From positions 1,178,001-1,242,000 of the forward strand of contig NZ_CP041235.1 in the NCBI RefSeq assembly GCF_014905115.1: a DNA stretch of 64,000 nt, in the 5' to 3' direction. Shown piece by piece: positions 26,751 to 37,469 of the stretch. The position numbers were made by a program, and so were the translations under genes. This DNA is from Sulfurimonas sediminis. Its GTDB lineage: Bacteria > Campylobacterota > Campylobacteria > Campylobacterales > Sulfurimonadaceae. Below the pieces are notes generated by a model that saw nothing but the letters and a program-made list of their open reading frames with translations, searched no databases and was not told where the DNA came from. Each line of letters opens with the position of its first letter. Position 1 is the first letter of the stretch.

Positions 26751-29700
26751 GTTTCTTCTTCTTGTTGGTTTGTTTATAGTTTTACAAAATGGATTATATC
26801 TTGATAATGTTTCTATATCAAATATTCATGCAAAAAGTATTTATATCAAATGGGATGACAGACTTACTGTTTCTGTTAAAACCTTAAAAATTGACAGACA
26901 AAACAACAAAACAGCCAACAGTATCAGTTTTAAAGAGTTCAGCAAATATCTTAAAATTGTTACGCAAACAACACACTGGTTTCGCTCTCTTGTTGTCAGA
27001 AACATAGTGTTTGGCAACGCCACAGGCTCTTTTAAATACACGAGTAGCGAGCAGGGTTTTTTTGTTTTTCAATCTCCGGATTTTGATTTTGAATCGAAGA
27101 TTTATGCAAAAACAGATCTGCTCAGAGTCGCAATAAAAAAGTTTCAAGACAAAAAAAGGGCTGTCAATATAAAAGGCAGTGTTATTTTTGATACACAGGC
27201 GCAAAAAGTATACACAAAAATTGACCTTGATATTCATAATGACGCAAACCTTACTGTTTATGCAATTGCAGATGAAAAACAACTCATCTACAATGTTGTC
27301 AGCAACAAACACATAACTGATATTTCTCACCTGATAAAAATCGCACATTTGCCAAAAGAAGTAATATACTGGGCATATACTGCCATTAAAATGCAATATC
27401 TTGATATTCAAACATTTCATGGTTTTATTGATTATAATGATTTGCAAAATGCTTATAAAAACATATATATCCAGGCAGTTGCACAAAAACTCATCTATAC
27501 ATACAATCCAAAACTCGACGCCGTAAAAAGCAGGCAGACAAATCTTGAATTTAAAAAGGGGATTTTATATATAAAACCTCAAAATGCTTTGACGTACGGA
27601 ATGAACTTAGGAAAAAGCTGGCTTAAAATTGACTTCAATAAAAAAGAAGAACTCTTAACACTGCATTTGCTGTTTGAGGGTATGCTTAACAAAGACATGT
27701 TACATGTATTGAACACCTACAAAATAAAACTGCCTTTTTTACAAAGAAAAGGCACAGTCAATACTGACTTAACGATAGAGGTCAATCTTCATACAATTGA
27801 TGTAGATGCCAAAGGAGACTTTTATACCAAAAAAGCAAACTTTGACTATCTTGGACTGAATATAGATATTTTCAATACACATATACATCTTGATAATTAT
27901 GATGTGCTGATAGATAAAATGCAGGCAAAATACAAAGAGATTGCTGCGGCAAATGTATATGTAAACTTTAATGCAAAGAAATCAACAGGAACAATAGACT
28001 TAAACTTTCACAAAATAGAGACACAGGGTCTCTCTCTTGATACACAAAAAGGACCTTTACATGTAGCTTACCGTATTCATCCAAAGCAGGATACGATAGA
28101 TATAGATTCTTCAAAATGGCAATATGAAAACAAAATTATTACGCTAGAAAAACTCTCAGTAGATTTTGATCTGAAAAAACTGCAGACAAATATACCCGCA
28201 ACATATTTTAATACCTGGAATATAACAAATGGATATGTTCATGGAACAATAGACCTCAAAGCATCTAAAATAAATCTTGATGTAGATCTCTTAAAGCTAC
28301 AGTACAGCGGTATAGAACTCACACAAACAGTAACACCCTTACGAGTACAATACGACAAAGTTTTATCTGTCTCTTCGCAAGAAGATATATTTTTCAATGT
28401 TAACGGATCACAATACAAAGCAAGCAATTTTTATATAAATTTTGACAAACAAAGTATCTATTTGAAACATACATTTTTACAAATCAGTGATTATATCAGT
28501 ACAAAAGTCTATGCCCATTATGATTTTGATTCAAAAAAAGCACATATAAGTTTAAATGATTTTGTATTGAAAAATCCGAAAACAGATGCCATACTCTATA
28601 AAAACAACAAAATAATGCTAGGCGGGTATATTGACGGTGAAAACATTACAATAGATTCACGAGAACTTGATGCTTCTTTTGTTTCCAATGAAAAACAATG
28701 GAAGTTAACACTCAACGCTCTTGAAATTCTTGCAAAAAAATCACGTTTTTTACAAAAGTATAAACTCAATGAAGGGAAAATCAGTTTTTATAAAAAAAGC
28801 GATGCCCCCCATACTCAGTTTAGCGCGACTTTACACTATCCTTATCATTTACTGGTCAACAAAAACAAGGAAGTCAGTACCTACACGGTAACAGGAGAAA
28901 TTACAAAAAAGCAAAAAATTTATCTCAATGTAAACAAGAAAATGCACATTAAAATAGACAAAGATATTGCAATCAAGATACATGATGCCGGTCTGAATGT
29001 AGATGCTATTGTCAAATTTACAAAACAAATAACAAGACAGTCAAATGCAAAAAAAAGCAACTTTAAGCTTTCCGTAGATGCGATAGATTCCTATCTTTAT
29101 CTTGGCAACAACCGATACGCTGTTTCAGATACAATGCATCTGCAATATTACAATAATATCTTAACAGCACAACTCACTCATAAAAAAGGAAATGCAGGAT
29201 TTAAGCTTGAAAACAATACTTTTCATCTTTATGGAGAAAACTTTAATGATAAATTTATGGAAAAACTCTTTGCCCCGTCTAAATTCAGTGGCGGGAGTCT
29301 GGACTTTTCTATGAATGGAACACTTGAAGACTACAAGGGTGTTTTTTACATGCATGATACTATAATGATTGACTATAAACTTCTAAATAATGTCTTAGCT
29401 TTTGTCAATACAATACCCTCTCTTGTTACTTTTTCACTGCCGGGTTACAGTAAAAAAGGTTTACATGTGAAGAATGCCTATGTAAAATTTCATGCAAAAA
29501 AAGGTGTTTTTGATATTTCAGATATTTATCTTGAATCCAAAGAGTTGACAATACTTGGAAAAGGGAGTGCGGATACCAACAAGAACAGTATCAATTTGGT
29601 TTTAAATCTAAAAACAGATCTGGGAAGTAATCTCTCAAAAGTACCACTTGTCGGTTATATTATTTTTGATGGAAAAAGTATATCAACCACACTCAAAGTT

Positions 29701-29823
29701 ACAGGAAAACTCAGCGATCCTACTATAAATACCATGGTTGCCAAAGATATTATTGTAGCACCGCTCAATATCATCAAGCGAACCCTTACCTTTCCTTTTA
29801 AAGTACTTCAAAAACTCTTCTAG
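26680..29823 (+). CDS. Giant AsmA-like/DUF3971-type membrane-anchored protein
   Basis: 1047 residues. ATG at 26680 follows TTAAGG with good spacing, which supports this start. One N-terminal membrane segment (ASIVVFFTFMFLLLVGLFIV), then a very long beta-rich periplasmic body, ending with an AsmA_2-like C-terminus (LVLNLKTDLGSNLSKVPLVG, then ISTTLKVTGKLSDPTINT). It resembles the YhdP/AsmA group of bridge-like proteins proposed to move phospholipids between membranes. Function is by family analogy. Its start overlaps the head of mltG. Confidence 0.85.
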   Translation: MKDNAITKIIAKTYASIVVFFTFMFLLLVGLFIVLQNGLYLDNVSISNIHAKSIYIKWDDRLTVSVKTLKIDRQNNKTANSISFKEFSKYLKIVTQTTHWFRSLVVRNIVFGNATGSFKYTSSEQGFFVFQSPDFDFESKIYAKTDLLRVAIKKFQDKKRAVNIKGSVIFDTQAQKVYTKIDLDIHNDANLTVYAIADEKQLIYNVVSNKHITDISHLIKIAHLPKEVIYWAYTAIKMQYLDIQTFHGFIDYNDLQNAYKNIYIQAVAQKLIYTYNPKLDAVKSRQTNLEFKKGILYIKPQNALTYGMNLGKSWLKIDFNKKEELLTLHLLFEGMLNKDMLHVLNTYKIKLPFLQRKGTVNTDLTIEVNLHTIDVDAKGDFYTKKANFDYLGLNIDIFNTHIHLDNYDVLIDKMQAKYKEIAAANVYVNFNAKKSTGTIDLNFHKIETQGLSLDTQKGPLHVAYRIHPKQDTIDIDSSKWQYENKIITLEKLSVDFDLKKLQTNIPATYFNTWNITNGYVHGTIDLKASKINLDVDLLKLQYSGIELTQTVTPLRVQYDKVLSVSSQEDIFFNVNGSQYKASNFYINFDKQSIYLKHTFLQISDYISTKVYAHYDFDSKKAHISLNDFVLKNPKTDAILYKNNKIMLGGYIDGENITIDSRELDASFVSNEKQWKLTLNALEILAKKSRFLQKYKLNEGKISFYKKSDAPHTQFSATLHYPYHLLVNKNKEVSTYTVTGEITKKQKIYLNVNKKMHIKIDKDIAIKIHDAGLNVDAIVKFTKQITRQSNAKKSNFKLSVDAIDSYLYLGNNRYAVSDTMHLQYYNNILTAQLTHKKGNAGFKLENNTFHLYGENFNDKFMEKLFAPSKFSGGSLDFSMNGTLEDYKGVFYMHDTIMIDYKLLNNVLAFVNTIPSLVTFSLPGYSKKGLHVKNAYVKFHAKKGVFDISDIYLESKELTILGKGSADTNKNSINLVLNLKTDLGSNLSKVPLVGYIIFDGKSISTTLKVTGKLSDPTINTMVAKDIIVAPLNIIKRTLTFPFKVLQKLF

Positions 29824-29832
29824 GAATTTTCA

Positions 29833-31035
29833 CTACTCATTTCGAAGAACAGTCAGTATATCTACTTCACTTGCCTTTTTGGCAGGATAATAAGAAGAAG
29901 CGACAACGATACCAAAAGCACCTGCGACAATAAAAACAAAATCATGCAGTGTCAAGTCCAGAGGAAGTCTTGAGGTAGGATAAACATCTTTTGGCAAAGA
30001 GACAATATCAAAAGTACTCAGCAGCCATATACCACTCAATCCAAAAACAATACCGGCTAAAATACCGGTAATTCCTATAACAATTCCCAGATACAAAAAT
30101 ACCTTTTTAATTTCAGATGTTGTTGCACCCAAAGAGAGCAAAAGTGCAATTTCGCCTCTTCTGTTCATTACAGTCATTAAAAGAGAAGAGATGATATTGA
30201 TAGAAGCAATAAGAATAATAAGCATCAGGACAATAAAAAGAGAGGTTTTTTCCATCTCCAAAGCAGCAAAAAAATTCATATTGTCTTCCCACCAGCCTTT
30301 TACTGTTACACTGATTGGCAGCACTTTTTTTATTTTTTCTATATCTTTTCGTGGATATTTGGAATATATATGAATACCGTCATATTCATTTGCAGCCATA
30401 TGCTCTATGGTCTGCATAGCCTCGAGTGTTGTGTAGGAGTATGCTTTGTCATAAGCCGAAAGTCCTGAATCAAAAAACGACTTGATCTTAAAGCGCTTTA
30501 TTTTTGGAGTAACAGAGAGTCCGCCCGGTTCTACATTTGTAAAAATATACATCAGTTTATCATTTACATGTAAATTAAATTCTTCTTTAAGAGTTTTTCC
30601 TACAACAACATCAAATTTTTTAAAGGTGTGCCCCGTAATTGCCTTGGCAAGTACCGAATTGACTTTCGCTTCATCCTCAAGATTGACACCAAAGAGATAT
30701 CCACCTTCGAGTCTCGAACCGCTTCTGGCCATCACGGAGGATTGAATGTAAGGGCTAAACTGCAAATGAGGAAATTTTGCTTCCAAATCCATAAGCAGAT
30801 TGCTGTTTACAGCACCGTAAAATTTTGGAATAATGGTCAGAGGGTAGTTCATAACAGTCAGTTTGTCTTTAAACTCTTTGTCAAAACCATTCATAAGGGC
30901 CATGGCAATAAGAAGCACCATGACACCGAGCGTAATTCCTATAAAGGCTAAAAGTGCAGATATAAAGATAAAAGGCTGATCCTTGTCAAAGCGTAAAAAT
31001 CTTTTAACAAGGTAAGAAACTATTGATTTTTTCAA
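29833..31035 (-). CDS. lolC: Lipoprotein-release ABC transporter permease (LolC/E, FtsX family)
   Basis: 400 residues from TTG 31035, which overlaps the secA stop (TTGA). A longer ATG reading from 31077 would add a non-conserved basic tail inside secA. Topology is typical: one N-terminal transmembrane helix ([20 protein letters not shown]), a long periplasmic domain, then three C-terminal helices with [23 protein letters not shown] as the coupling helix, ending ILTVLRNE. It extracts lipoproteins from the inner membrane for LolA, whose gene is at 33755. The ATPase (lolD) is not in the window. Confidence 0.9.
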   Translation of the reverse strand: MKKSIVSYLVKRFLRFDKDQPFIFISALLAFIGITLGVMVLLIAMALMNGFDKEFKDKLTVMNYPLTIIPKFYGAVNSNLLMDLEAKFPHLQFSPYIQSSVMARSGSRLEGGYLFGVNLEDEAKVNSVLAKAITGHTFKKFDVVVGKTLKEEFNLHVNDKLMYIFTNVEPGGLSVTPKIKRFKIKSFFDSGLSAYDKAYSYTTLEAMQTIEHMAANEYDGIHIYSKYPRKDIEKIKKVLPISVTVKGWWEDNMNFFAALEMEKTSLFIVLMLIILIASINIISSLLMTVMNRRGEIALLLSLGATTSEIKKVFLYLGIVIGITGILAGIVFGLSGIWLLSTFDIVSLPKDVYPTSRLPLDLTLHDFVFIVAGAFGIVVASSYYPAKKASEVDILTVLRNE

Positions 31036-33629
31036 GAAGCAAAAACACCTTTTTTCGGACCGCTTTTTCCGCAGCATTGTTTATACTTTTTTCCGCTTCC
31101 GCACGGACAGGGGTCATTTCTTGCTATTTTTTTACTCACAACAAAATCATCTTCTGCATCAATGTCTACATTGTCATGATGGTTAAGCCGCATCAATGCT
31201 TCTTGTGCTTTTTTCTCTTCTTCAAGCTGTTTGGAAATTCTGGCAGCCTCTTCTTCCGGAGACTCCATCTGGAACTGTATAATCTGCAAGGTTTTAATTG
31301 TATTGAATTTAATATCATTAATTAATTCACCAAAAAGACCAAAACTCTCTTTTTTATACTCAACAAGAGGATCTTTTTGATTATATGCACGCAGACGAAT
31401 ACCTGTTTTCATATTGTCCATTGCATAAAGATGCTCTCTCCAGGCATTATCCAACTCTTTGAGATAAAACTCTTTTTCTATATCTTGCCTTGTCTGCTCA
31501 TCCAACACGCCCATTTTCTCATCATAAGCAGTTTTTAACAGTTCTGTAACTTTTGCATATAATTCTTCATATTCCAACTCTTTTAGCTGTTCAGTGTCCA
31601 GATCAAAATTCATCTCTTCTTTAAGTAACTGAGAGAGCTTTTCAGGATTAAAATCTTCTTTATCTGCACCGGAAAATATATCCGAACGAGCTAAAAGATT
31701 TTCAACATACTCTTCTCTGATTTCATCGATTTTAGCAGCAATATCATAATCATCACTTAAAAGCTGATTTCTGAATTTGTACACGATTTTTCTTTGCTCA
31801 TTTGCAACATCATCATACTCAACAATTTGCTTGCGCCCTTCATAGTGCATATTTTCAACTTTTTTCTGTGCTTTTTCAACTGCACGGGTTACCATTCTTG
31901 ATTCTATATATTCACCGTCTTCAACACCGAGTCTTTCCATGATGGACTTGATTTTATCACTGCCGAATATTCGTAAAAGATTGTCTTCAAGTGAAAGATA
32001 AAACTGTGTTGTTCCGGGATCACCCTGACGCCCGGAACGTCCGCGTAACTGGTTGTCAATACGGCGGTTTTCATGTCTCTCAGTTCCGATGATGTATAAT
32101 CCACCGAGCTCTTTTACTTCATCACTCACCTTAATGTCAACACCGCGTCCTGCCATATTTGTTGCAATGGTTACAGCACCCTTTGCTCCTGCATGTTTAA
32201 TGATTTCACTCTCTTGCGCATGGTTTTTTGCATTTAAAACAGTATGGGCAATTTTTTCTTTCTTAAGAATTTCATGTAAAACTTCAGACTTTTCTATAGA
32301 AGCCGTACCTATCAAAATAGGTTGTCCTGATTTGCTTAGTTTTTTAATGGTTTCAATAACAGCTGCAAATTTTTCTTCTTCTGTTTTGTATATTAAATCA
32401 TTCAAATCTTTTCTTGCAATCGGAATATTTGTAGGAATGGAAACAACATCCAAATTATAAATCTGTGCAAACTCTGTTGCCTCTGTTTCGGCAGTACCTG
32501 TCATTCCCGCAAGTTTGTCATACATTCTAAAGTAATTTTGAAAAGTAATATCTGCAAGTGTTTGTGTTTCTTCTTTGATTTCTACACCCTCTTTGGCTTC
32601 AAGTGCCTGATGCAGTCCTTCAGAAAAACGGCGCCCTTCGCTTAATCGACCCGTAAATTCGTCAACAATAACAACTTCCCCGTCATTGACAACATAATCA
32701 ACATCTTTTTCAAAAAGATAATTTGCTTTTAAAGCCTGGTCAAGCATGTGTGGCAAAGAAGCATTCTCTGCACTGTAAAGATTTTCAACACCAAAAAGCT
32801 CTTCCGCTTTTGTGATACCCTCTTCTGTAATTAATATTACTTTGTCTTTTTCATCAACAGTAAAATGTTCTTCTTTATTCAATTCCAAAGCAACTCTGTT
32901 TGCTTTGAGATAATCCTGCATATTTCTGTTTGTAGGACCTGAAATGATCAAAGGCGTTCTCGCCTCATCAATTAAAATAGAATCCACTTCATCAACAATT
33001 ACGAAATTATGTCCACGCTGTACCATCTGGTCTTTTGAATAACTCATATTATCACGTAAATAGTCAAAGCCGAACTCATTATTTGTACCGTAGGTAATAT
33101 CTGCATCATATGCCGCTTTTTTTTCAATCGGGTCATGCATATCTTCTAAAATAGTCCCTACACTATAACCCAAAAAGTTATACAACACACCCATCTCTTT
33201 TGCATCACGAGAGGCCAGGTAATCATTCACTGTTACCAGATGAACGCCCTTGCCTGTCATTGCATTGAGCGTAATGGCAAGTGTAGCCACAAGGGTTTTT
33301 CCCTCACCGGTTTTCATTTCGGCAATTCTACCCTCATGTAAAACCATACCACCTATAAGCTGAACATCAAAATGGCGCATATTCAAAACACGTTTTGCAG
33401 CTTCTCTTGTAATGGCAAAAGAATCATACAGCACATCATCAAGACTCTTTTCACCACTGCGTACACTTTGTTTCAAATCTTCAAAAGCATTTTTGAGTGC
33501 ATCATCACTTAAAACTTCATATTTGCTTTCAAGTTCATTAATCTTTTTAACTTTTTTCGCATATTTTTTTAATTCTCGGTCATTTGCAGTACCAAATACC
33601 TTACCCATGAATGCTTGTAGCATTTGCAA
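31032..33629 (-). CDS. secA: Preprotein translocase ATPase SecA
   Basis: 865 residues. Walker [12 protein letters not shown] at about residue 104, [20 protein letters not shown] (Walker B), the preprotein cross-linking domain, and [10 protein letters not shown] in the second motor domain. The C-terminus carries the zinc-binding [14 protein letters not shown] SecB/ribosome-interacting motif. It drives export through SecYEG. Its stop overlaps the start of the lolC-type permease, coupling export and lipoprotein sorting genes. Confidence 0.98.
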   Translation of the reverse strand: MQMLQAFMGKVFGTANDRELKKYAKKVKKINELESKYEVLSDDALKNAFEDLKQSVRSGEKSLDDVLYDSFAITREAAKRVLNMRHFDVQLIGGMVLHEGRIAEMKTGEGKTLVATLAITLNAMTGKGVHLVTVNDYLASRDAKEMGVLYNFLGYSVGTILEDMHDPIEKKAAYDADITYGTNNEFGFDYLRDNMSYSKDQMVQRGHNFVIVDEVDSILIDEARTPLIISGPTNRNMQDYLKANRVALELNKEEHFTVDEKDKVILITEEGITKAEELFGVENLYSAENASLPHMLDQALKANYLFEKDVDYVVNDGEVVIVDEFTGRLSEGRRFSEGLHQALEAKEGVEIKEETQTLADITFQNYFRMYDKLAGMTGTAETEATEFAQIYNLDVVSIPTNIPIARKDLNDLIYKTEEEKFAAVIETIKKLSKSGQPILIGTASIEKSEVLHEILKKEKIAHTVLNAKNHAQESEIIKHAGAKGAVTIATNMAGRGVDIKVSDEVKELGGLYIIGTERHENRRIDNQLRGRSGRQGDPGTTQFYLSLEDNLLRIFGSDKIKSIMERLGVEDGEYIESRMVTRAVEKAQKKVENMHYEGRKQIVEYDDVANEQRKIVYKFRNQLLSDDYDIAAKIDEIREEYVENLLARSDIFSGADKEDFNPEKLSQLLKEEMNFDLDTEQLKELEYEELYAKVTELLKTAYDEKMGVLDEQTRQDIEKEFYLKELDNAWREHLYAMDNMKTGIRLRAYNQKDPLVEYKKESFGLFGELINDIKFNTIKTLQIIQFQMESPEEEAARISKQLEEEKKAQEALMRLNHHDNVDIDAEDDFVVSKKIARNDPCPCGSGKKYKQCCGKSGPKKGVFAS

Positions 33630-33754
33630 CCTTATTATCGTTACTATATAATTTACTATATAATAATCGCTGAAATTGTTCTTATTTTATCACATTAAAT
33701 CTAATAAATAGTATAAATGAATAATTTGCTATAATTTCTTTTTAAAGGAGAGAA

Positions 33755-34270
33755 ATGAAAAGAATAATTTTAGCTGCATTGCTAGTAACATCTGGCTATG
33801 CAAGTATAAAAAATATAAACAGTTTTGAAGCAGATTTTTTACAAAAAATAGTAGATGACAAAGGAGTGAAGATAACATATACGGGGCATGTAACAGCTTC
33901 TAAACCTCGTTATGCTCTTTGGCAGTATACAAAACCTGTGCAAAAAAGCGTTTATATTTTACAAAATAAAATTGTAGTTATCGAACCGGAGTTAGAACAG
34001 GTCATCATTAAACATCTTAATGGAGATTTTGATCTTTTTAAAATTATTCACAATGCAAAAGAGATTGCCAAAGGGAGTTATTTAGCGAATTTTCAGAATA
34101 AAGCATACATCATAAAAACAGAAAATTCCATAATTAAATCTATTTCATACAAAGATGAACTTGAAAATGATATAAAGATTGTATTTAAAAATCAAAAAAT
34201 AAATAAAAAAATATCGCAAGATAAATATGTACCGGATATTCCGGATGAGTATGATATAGTCAGTGAGTAA
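33755..34270 (+). CDS. lolA: Outer-membrane lipoprotein carrier protein LolA
   Basis: 171 residues with a signal peptide (ILAALLVTSGYA). The mature part begins with NINSFEADFLQKI and continues TGHVTASKPRYALWQYTKPV, close to the LolA pattern in which an Arg within the barrel governs lipoprotein release. It shuttles lipoproteins across the periplasm. AAAGGAGAG precedes the ATG and a -10 TATAAT lies about 25 bp before that. Divergent from secA. Ends at a hairpin GAAACGG...CCGTTTC. Confidence 0.92.
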   Translation: MKRIILAALLVTSGYASIKNINSFEADFLQKIVDDKGVKITYTGHVTASKPRYALWQYTKPVQKSVYILQNKIVVIEPELEQVIIKHLNGDFDLFKIIHNAKEIAKGSYLANFQNKAYIIKTENSIIKSISYKDELENDIKIVFKNQKINKKISQDKYVPDIPDEYDIVSE

Positions 34271-34271
34271 A

Positions 34272-34413
34272 TAGAAACGGAGAAAATCCCCGTTTCTGCA
34301 TACAGCTAGTTAAGCTTGGCAAAAATGGATTTAGTCCATTTATTGCACTGTGAATTTAATTCAGCTTGACAGAAACGGATTTAGTCCATTTCTGCATACA
34401 GCTAGTTAAGCTT
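34272..34413. repeat. Terminator hairpins and duplicated 25-bp segment between lolA and acnB
   Basis: The 25 bases from TTTCTGCATACAG to GTTAAGCTT occur at 34293-34317 and again at 34389-34413, 96 bp apart. The second copy spans the acnB stop codon. Between them are mini-hairpins GGATTTAGTCC (twice). A lolA terminator hairpin (GAAACGG/CCGTTTC) lies at about 34274-34296. The arrangement looks like a tandem duplication of the convergent terminator. Confidence 0.6.
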
Positions 34414-36951
34414 ATAATCTTTTATGAGGTTGAAGTTTAGATATTTATAGATATCGTCTTCTTTGCCTTCTATTTTTTTCGTCAATTCCAAATACTCTTC
34501 TTTTGTCGGAATTTTTCCAAGAAGTGAACATACAGCTGCAAGCTCAGCAGAACCAAGATAAACCTGTGCTTCTTTTCCTAAACGGTTGTCAAAGTTACGT
34601 GTTGATGTTGAGAACACTACTGCACCGTCTGATACACGTGCCTGATTCCCCATACATAATGAACATCCAGGAACTTCCGTTCTTGCACCTGCAGCACCAA
34701 AGATTGCATAGTAACCATCTTCAAGAAGTTGTTTTTCATCCATTTTTGTCGGAGGACAAACCCATAAACGGGTAGGAACAGCACCCTCACCTTTTAGGAC
34801 TTCACCAAGTGCACGGTAGTGACCGATATTTGTCATACATGAACCAACAAATACTTCATCAATTTTATGCGGACGTTTAGGATCGGCTAAAATCTCTGAA
34901 AGTGTAGCAACATCATCCGGATCATTCGGACATGCCAAAATCGGCTCTGTGATTTGATCTAAATCAATCTCAAGCACTGCAGCATACTCTGCATCTTCAT
35001 CTGCTTTCATCAGTTCAGGTTTTTCCAACCACTCTTCCATTTTTACAATACGACGCGCCAATGTACGATGGTCTTCGTATCCTGCATCAATCATAGAATT
35101 TAAAAGTGCAATATTTGATTTCAAATATTCTATAACAGGTTCTTTGTCAAGCTGTACAGTACATGCTGCTGCAGAACGCTCTGCCGATGCATCTGAGAGT
35201 TCAAATGCCTGCTCAGCTTTTAGATCAGGCAAGCCCTGAATTTCCAAAATACGTCCGGCAAAAATATTTTTCTTTCCTTTTTTCTCAACTGTTAAAAGAC
35301 CTTCTTTTATAGCTTGGTGAGGAATAGCATTAACCAAGTCACGTAATGTGATTCCCGGTTGCATTTTACCTTTGAATTTTACAAGAACTGATTCTGGCAT
35401 AGTTAAAGGCATAGAACCTGTAACTGCTGCAAATGCAACGATTCCAGAACCACCAGGGAAAGAGATACCTATAGGAAAACGTGTATGTGAATCTGCACCG
35501 GTACCTACAGTATCCGGAAGAACCATTCTGTTTAGCCATGAGTGAATAATACCATCACCAGGACGAAGCGCAACACCTGAACGGTTTGCAATAAAGTCAG
35601 GCAGTGTATGGAACATCTTAATATCTGACGGTTTTGGATACGCAGATGTATGACAGAAAGTCTGTAATACCAAATCAGCATTAAATCCAAGTGCGGCAAG
35701 TTCTTTGATCTCATCTCTTGTCATAGGACCTGTTGTATCTTGAGACCCGACTGTACTCATTTCAGGCTCACAATACATACCCGGACGAACACCATCCATT
35801 CCACATGCTTTACCAACCATTTTTTGTGCTAAAGTATACCCTTTACCAGTATCTTCAGGCTGATCAGGTGTCAAGAAAATATCAGCTGGAGCTTTTCCTA
35901 AAACACTGCGTGCTTTGTTTGTAAGTCCACGACCGATAATAAGTGGAATACGACCACCTGCACGAACTTCATCAGTAATAGTATTTGGTTTTAGTTTAAA
36001 TGTAGCAATGCATTTACCGTCTTTATGTGCTTCACCTTTATATGGATAGATGTCAATAACATCACCTGTTTCCATTTGAGAAACATCAAGTTCGATTGGA
36101 AGTGCTCCTGAATCTTCTGCTGTTGCAAAGAAAATAGGTGCGATAGTTCCACCAAGAATTACACCGCCGGTACGTTTATTAGGAACACCTGGAATATCCT
36201 CTCCCATGTGCCACTGTACTGAGTTGATACCTGACTTACGACTTGAACCGGTACCAACAACATCTCCGACATAAGCAACAGGATGCCCAAGTTCTTTAAG
36301 TCTGTTGATAGTGCCTATAGGGTCTTCCATTTTTGCAGCAAGCATAGAGTTTGCATGTAAAGGAATATCTGAACGTGTAAATGCTTCAGAAGCAGGAGAT
36401 AAATCATCAGTATTTGTTTCACCAGGAACTTTAAACACGGTAACAGTTAATTTTTCAGGAAGTTCAGGTTTTTTTGTAAACCAGTCAGCATCTGCCCATG
36501 CATTTAAAACGTGAGTTGCTGCAGTCACACCTTTTTTATGTAACTCTTCAACATCATTAAATGCATCATATACAAGTAGTGTACTGGAAAGTGCTTCAAT
36601 AGCTGCTGCAACAACTTTTACATTTTTTGATGTCAAAGCATCAATTAATGGTTTCACATTATAGCCACCAAGCATCATACCAAGCATCTGAACAGCTTTT
36701 TCTGGCGGAATAGCCTCTACATGATGTTCTTCACTTGCCAATTCGTTTAAAAATGCTGCTTTGACATAGGCTGCATCATCTACACCCGGAGATACACGAT
36801 TTTCTAAAAGATCCAGCATCTCTTCAACATATTCACCTGTTTTAATAAACTCGATAACTTCTACTGTCTGTTCAGCAGTAAGAGGTAATGGAGGGACACC
36901 AAGTGCCGCTCTTTCTTCTACATGTGCTTTATAGTCTTCTCTAAATCCCAT
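34402..36951 (-). CDS. acnB: Aconitate hydratase B
   Basis: 849 residues, normal for AcnB with the N-terminal HEAT-like domain. Landmarks: [15 protein letters not shown] and [13 protein letters not shown] in the swivel domain, [19 protein letters not shown], the iron-sulfur ligand cysteines in [13 protein letters not shown] and [12 protein letters not shown]. It isomerises citrate and isocitrate through cis-aconitate and feeds icd. It is separated from the main TCA block by 9 kb. A candidate operator shared with oor lies at 37018-37034. Confidence 0.97.
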   Translation of the reverse strand: MGFREDYKAHVEERAALGVPPLPLTAEQTVEVIEFIKTGEYVEEMLDLLENRVSPGVDDAAYVKAAFLNELASEEHHVEAIPPEKAVQMLGMMLGGYNVKPLIDALTSKNVKVVAAAIEALSSTLLVYDAFNDVEELHKKGVTAATHVLNAWADADWFTKKPELPEKLTVTVFKVPGETNTDDLSPASEAFTRSDIPLHANSMLAAKMEDPIGTINRLKELGHPVAYVGDVVGTGSSRKSGINSVQWHMGEDIPGVPNKRTGGVILGGTIAPIFFATAEDSGALPIELDVSQMETGDVIDIYPYKGEAHKDGKCIATFKLKPNTITDEVRAGGRIPLIIGRGLTNKARSVLGKAPADIFLTPDQPEDTGKGYTLAQKMVGKACGMDGVRPGMYCEPEMSTVGSQDTTGPMTRDEIKELAALGFNADLVLQTFCHTSAYPKPSDIKMFHTLPDFIANRSGVALRPGDGIIHSWLNRMVLPDTVGTGADSHTRFPIGISFPGGSGIVAFAAVTGSMPLTMPESVLVKFKGKMQPGITLRDLVNAIPHQAIKEGLLTVEKKGKKNIFAGRILEIQGLPDLKAEQAFELSDASAERSAAACTVQLDKEPVIEYLKSNIALLNSMIDAGYEDHRTLARRIVKMEEWLEKPELMKADEDAEYAAVLEIDLDQITEPILACPNDPDDVATLSEILADPKRPHKIDEVFVGSCMTNIGHYRALGEVLKGEGAVPTRLWVCPPTKMDEKQLLEDGYYAIFGAAGARTEVPGCSLCMGNQARVSDGAVVFSTSTRNFDNRLGKEAQVYLGSAELAAVCSLLGKIPTKEEYLELTKKIEGKEDDIYKYLNFNLIKDYKLN

Positions 36952-37017
36952 AATACTTCCTATTGTAAATTTAATTTGGGGACATTATAGCTAAAAGAAA
37001 AGTAATCATATCGACAG

Positions 37018-37034
37018 TGTTACGAATCTATACA
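37018..37034 (-). promoter_or_regulatory. Candidate operator upstream of acnB related to the oor element
   Basis: The coding-strand sequence TGTATAGATTCGTAACA matches the oor upstream core TGTGTAGATACTAAACG at 12 of 17 positions without gaps. It lies about 70 bp upstream of acnB. Shared control of oor and acnB is an inference. Confidence 0.35.
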
Positions 37035-37076
37035 CCTATATTTTGTAAAATTACCTTGATGTATCGAAAGGTAACA

Positions 37077-37469
37077 CTAAAGTCCGCGTTTTGCAATTTC
37101 AGTGCAGATGATTTCTCTGTCACTACCCATATAGTTGTTTTTGAGCCATAACAGATAAGAGTCAGGCAGTTCACTGTAAAGCATTCCTTTGTATTGCCCA
37201 AAAGAAATTCTGGCACTGCTTTGCGTAGTATAAACAACTTCTTTAACCAAAGCTTCTACATGTAACACAACAAGAAGCTTTACAAATTCCTGATATTCAA
37301 GCTTTTTTCCAATACTGAATGTGTAGGTAGCAAAATCAAAGTACCCTTTTCTTTGCGCAACAAAAGCTTCTATTTCCTGTATCTGTTTGACAGATAATTC
37401 TTCCAGGTTCTTTACATGTACACGAAAAGAATCTTTTTGTTTCATGAATATGAAATGTGGTTTTGGCAT
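37077..37469 (-). CDS. DUF3820-like small protein
   Basis: 130 residues. The C-terminal half, ISFGQYKGMLYSELPDSYLL then WLKNNYMG, matches the DUF3820 pattern (F-G-K-Y-K-G ... LP-YL-W) also seen in DNA-associated proteins and near exonuclease domains. The N-terminal half is unrecognised and charged. The ATG overlaps the ftsK stop by one base, so it is coupled to ftsK. Role unknown; the context suggests chromosome maintenance. Confidence 0.65.
   Translation of the reverse strand: MPKPHFIFMKQKDSFRVHVKNLEELSVKQIQEIEAFVAQRKGYFDFATYTFSIGKKLEYQEFVKLLVVLHVEALVKEVVYTTQSSARISFGQYKGMLYSELPDSYLLWLKNNYMGSDREIICTEIAKRGL

Noticed and set aside
31036-31077. ATG 31077 as start of the lolC-type gene
   Set aside because: The extra residues are basic and lie within secA; TTG 31035 overlaps the secA stop and places the membrane helix correctly.
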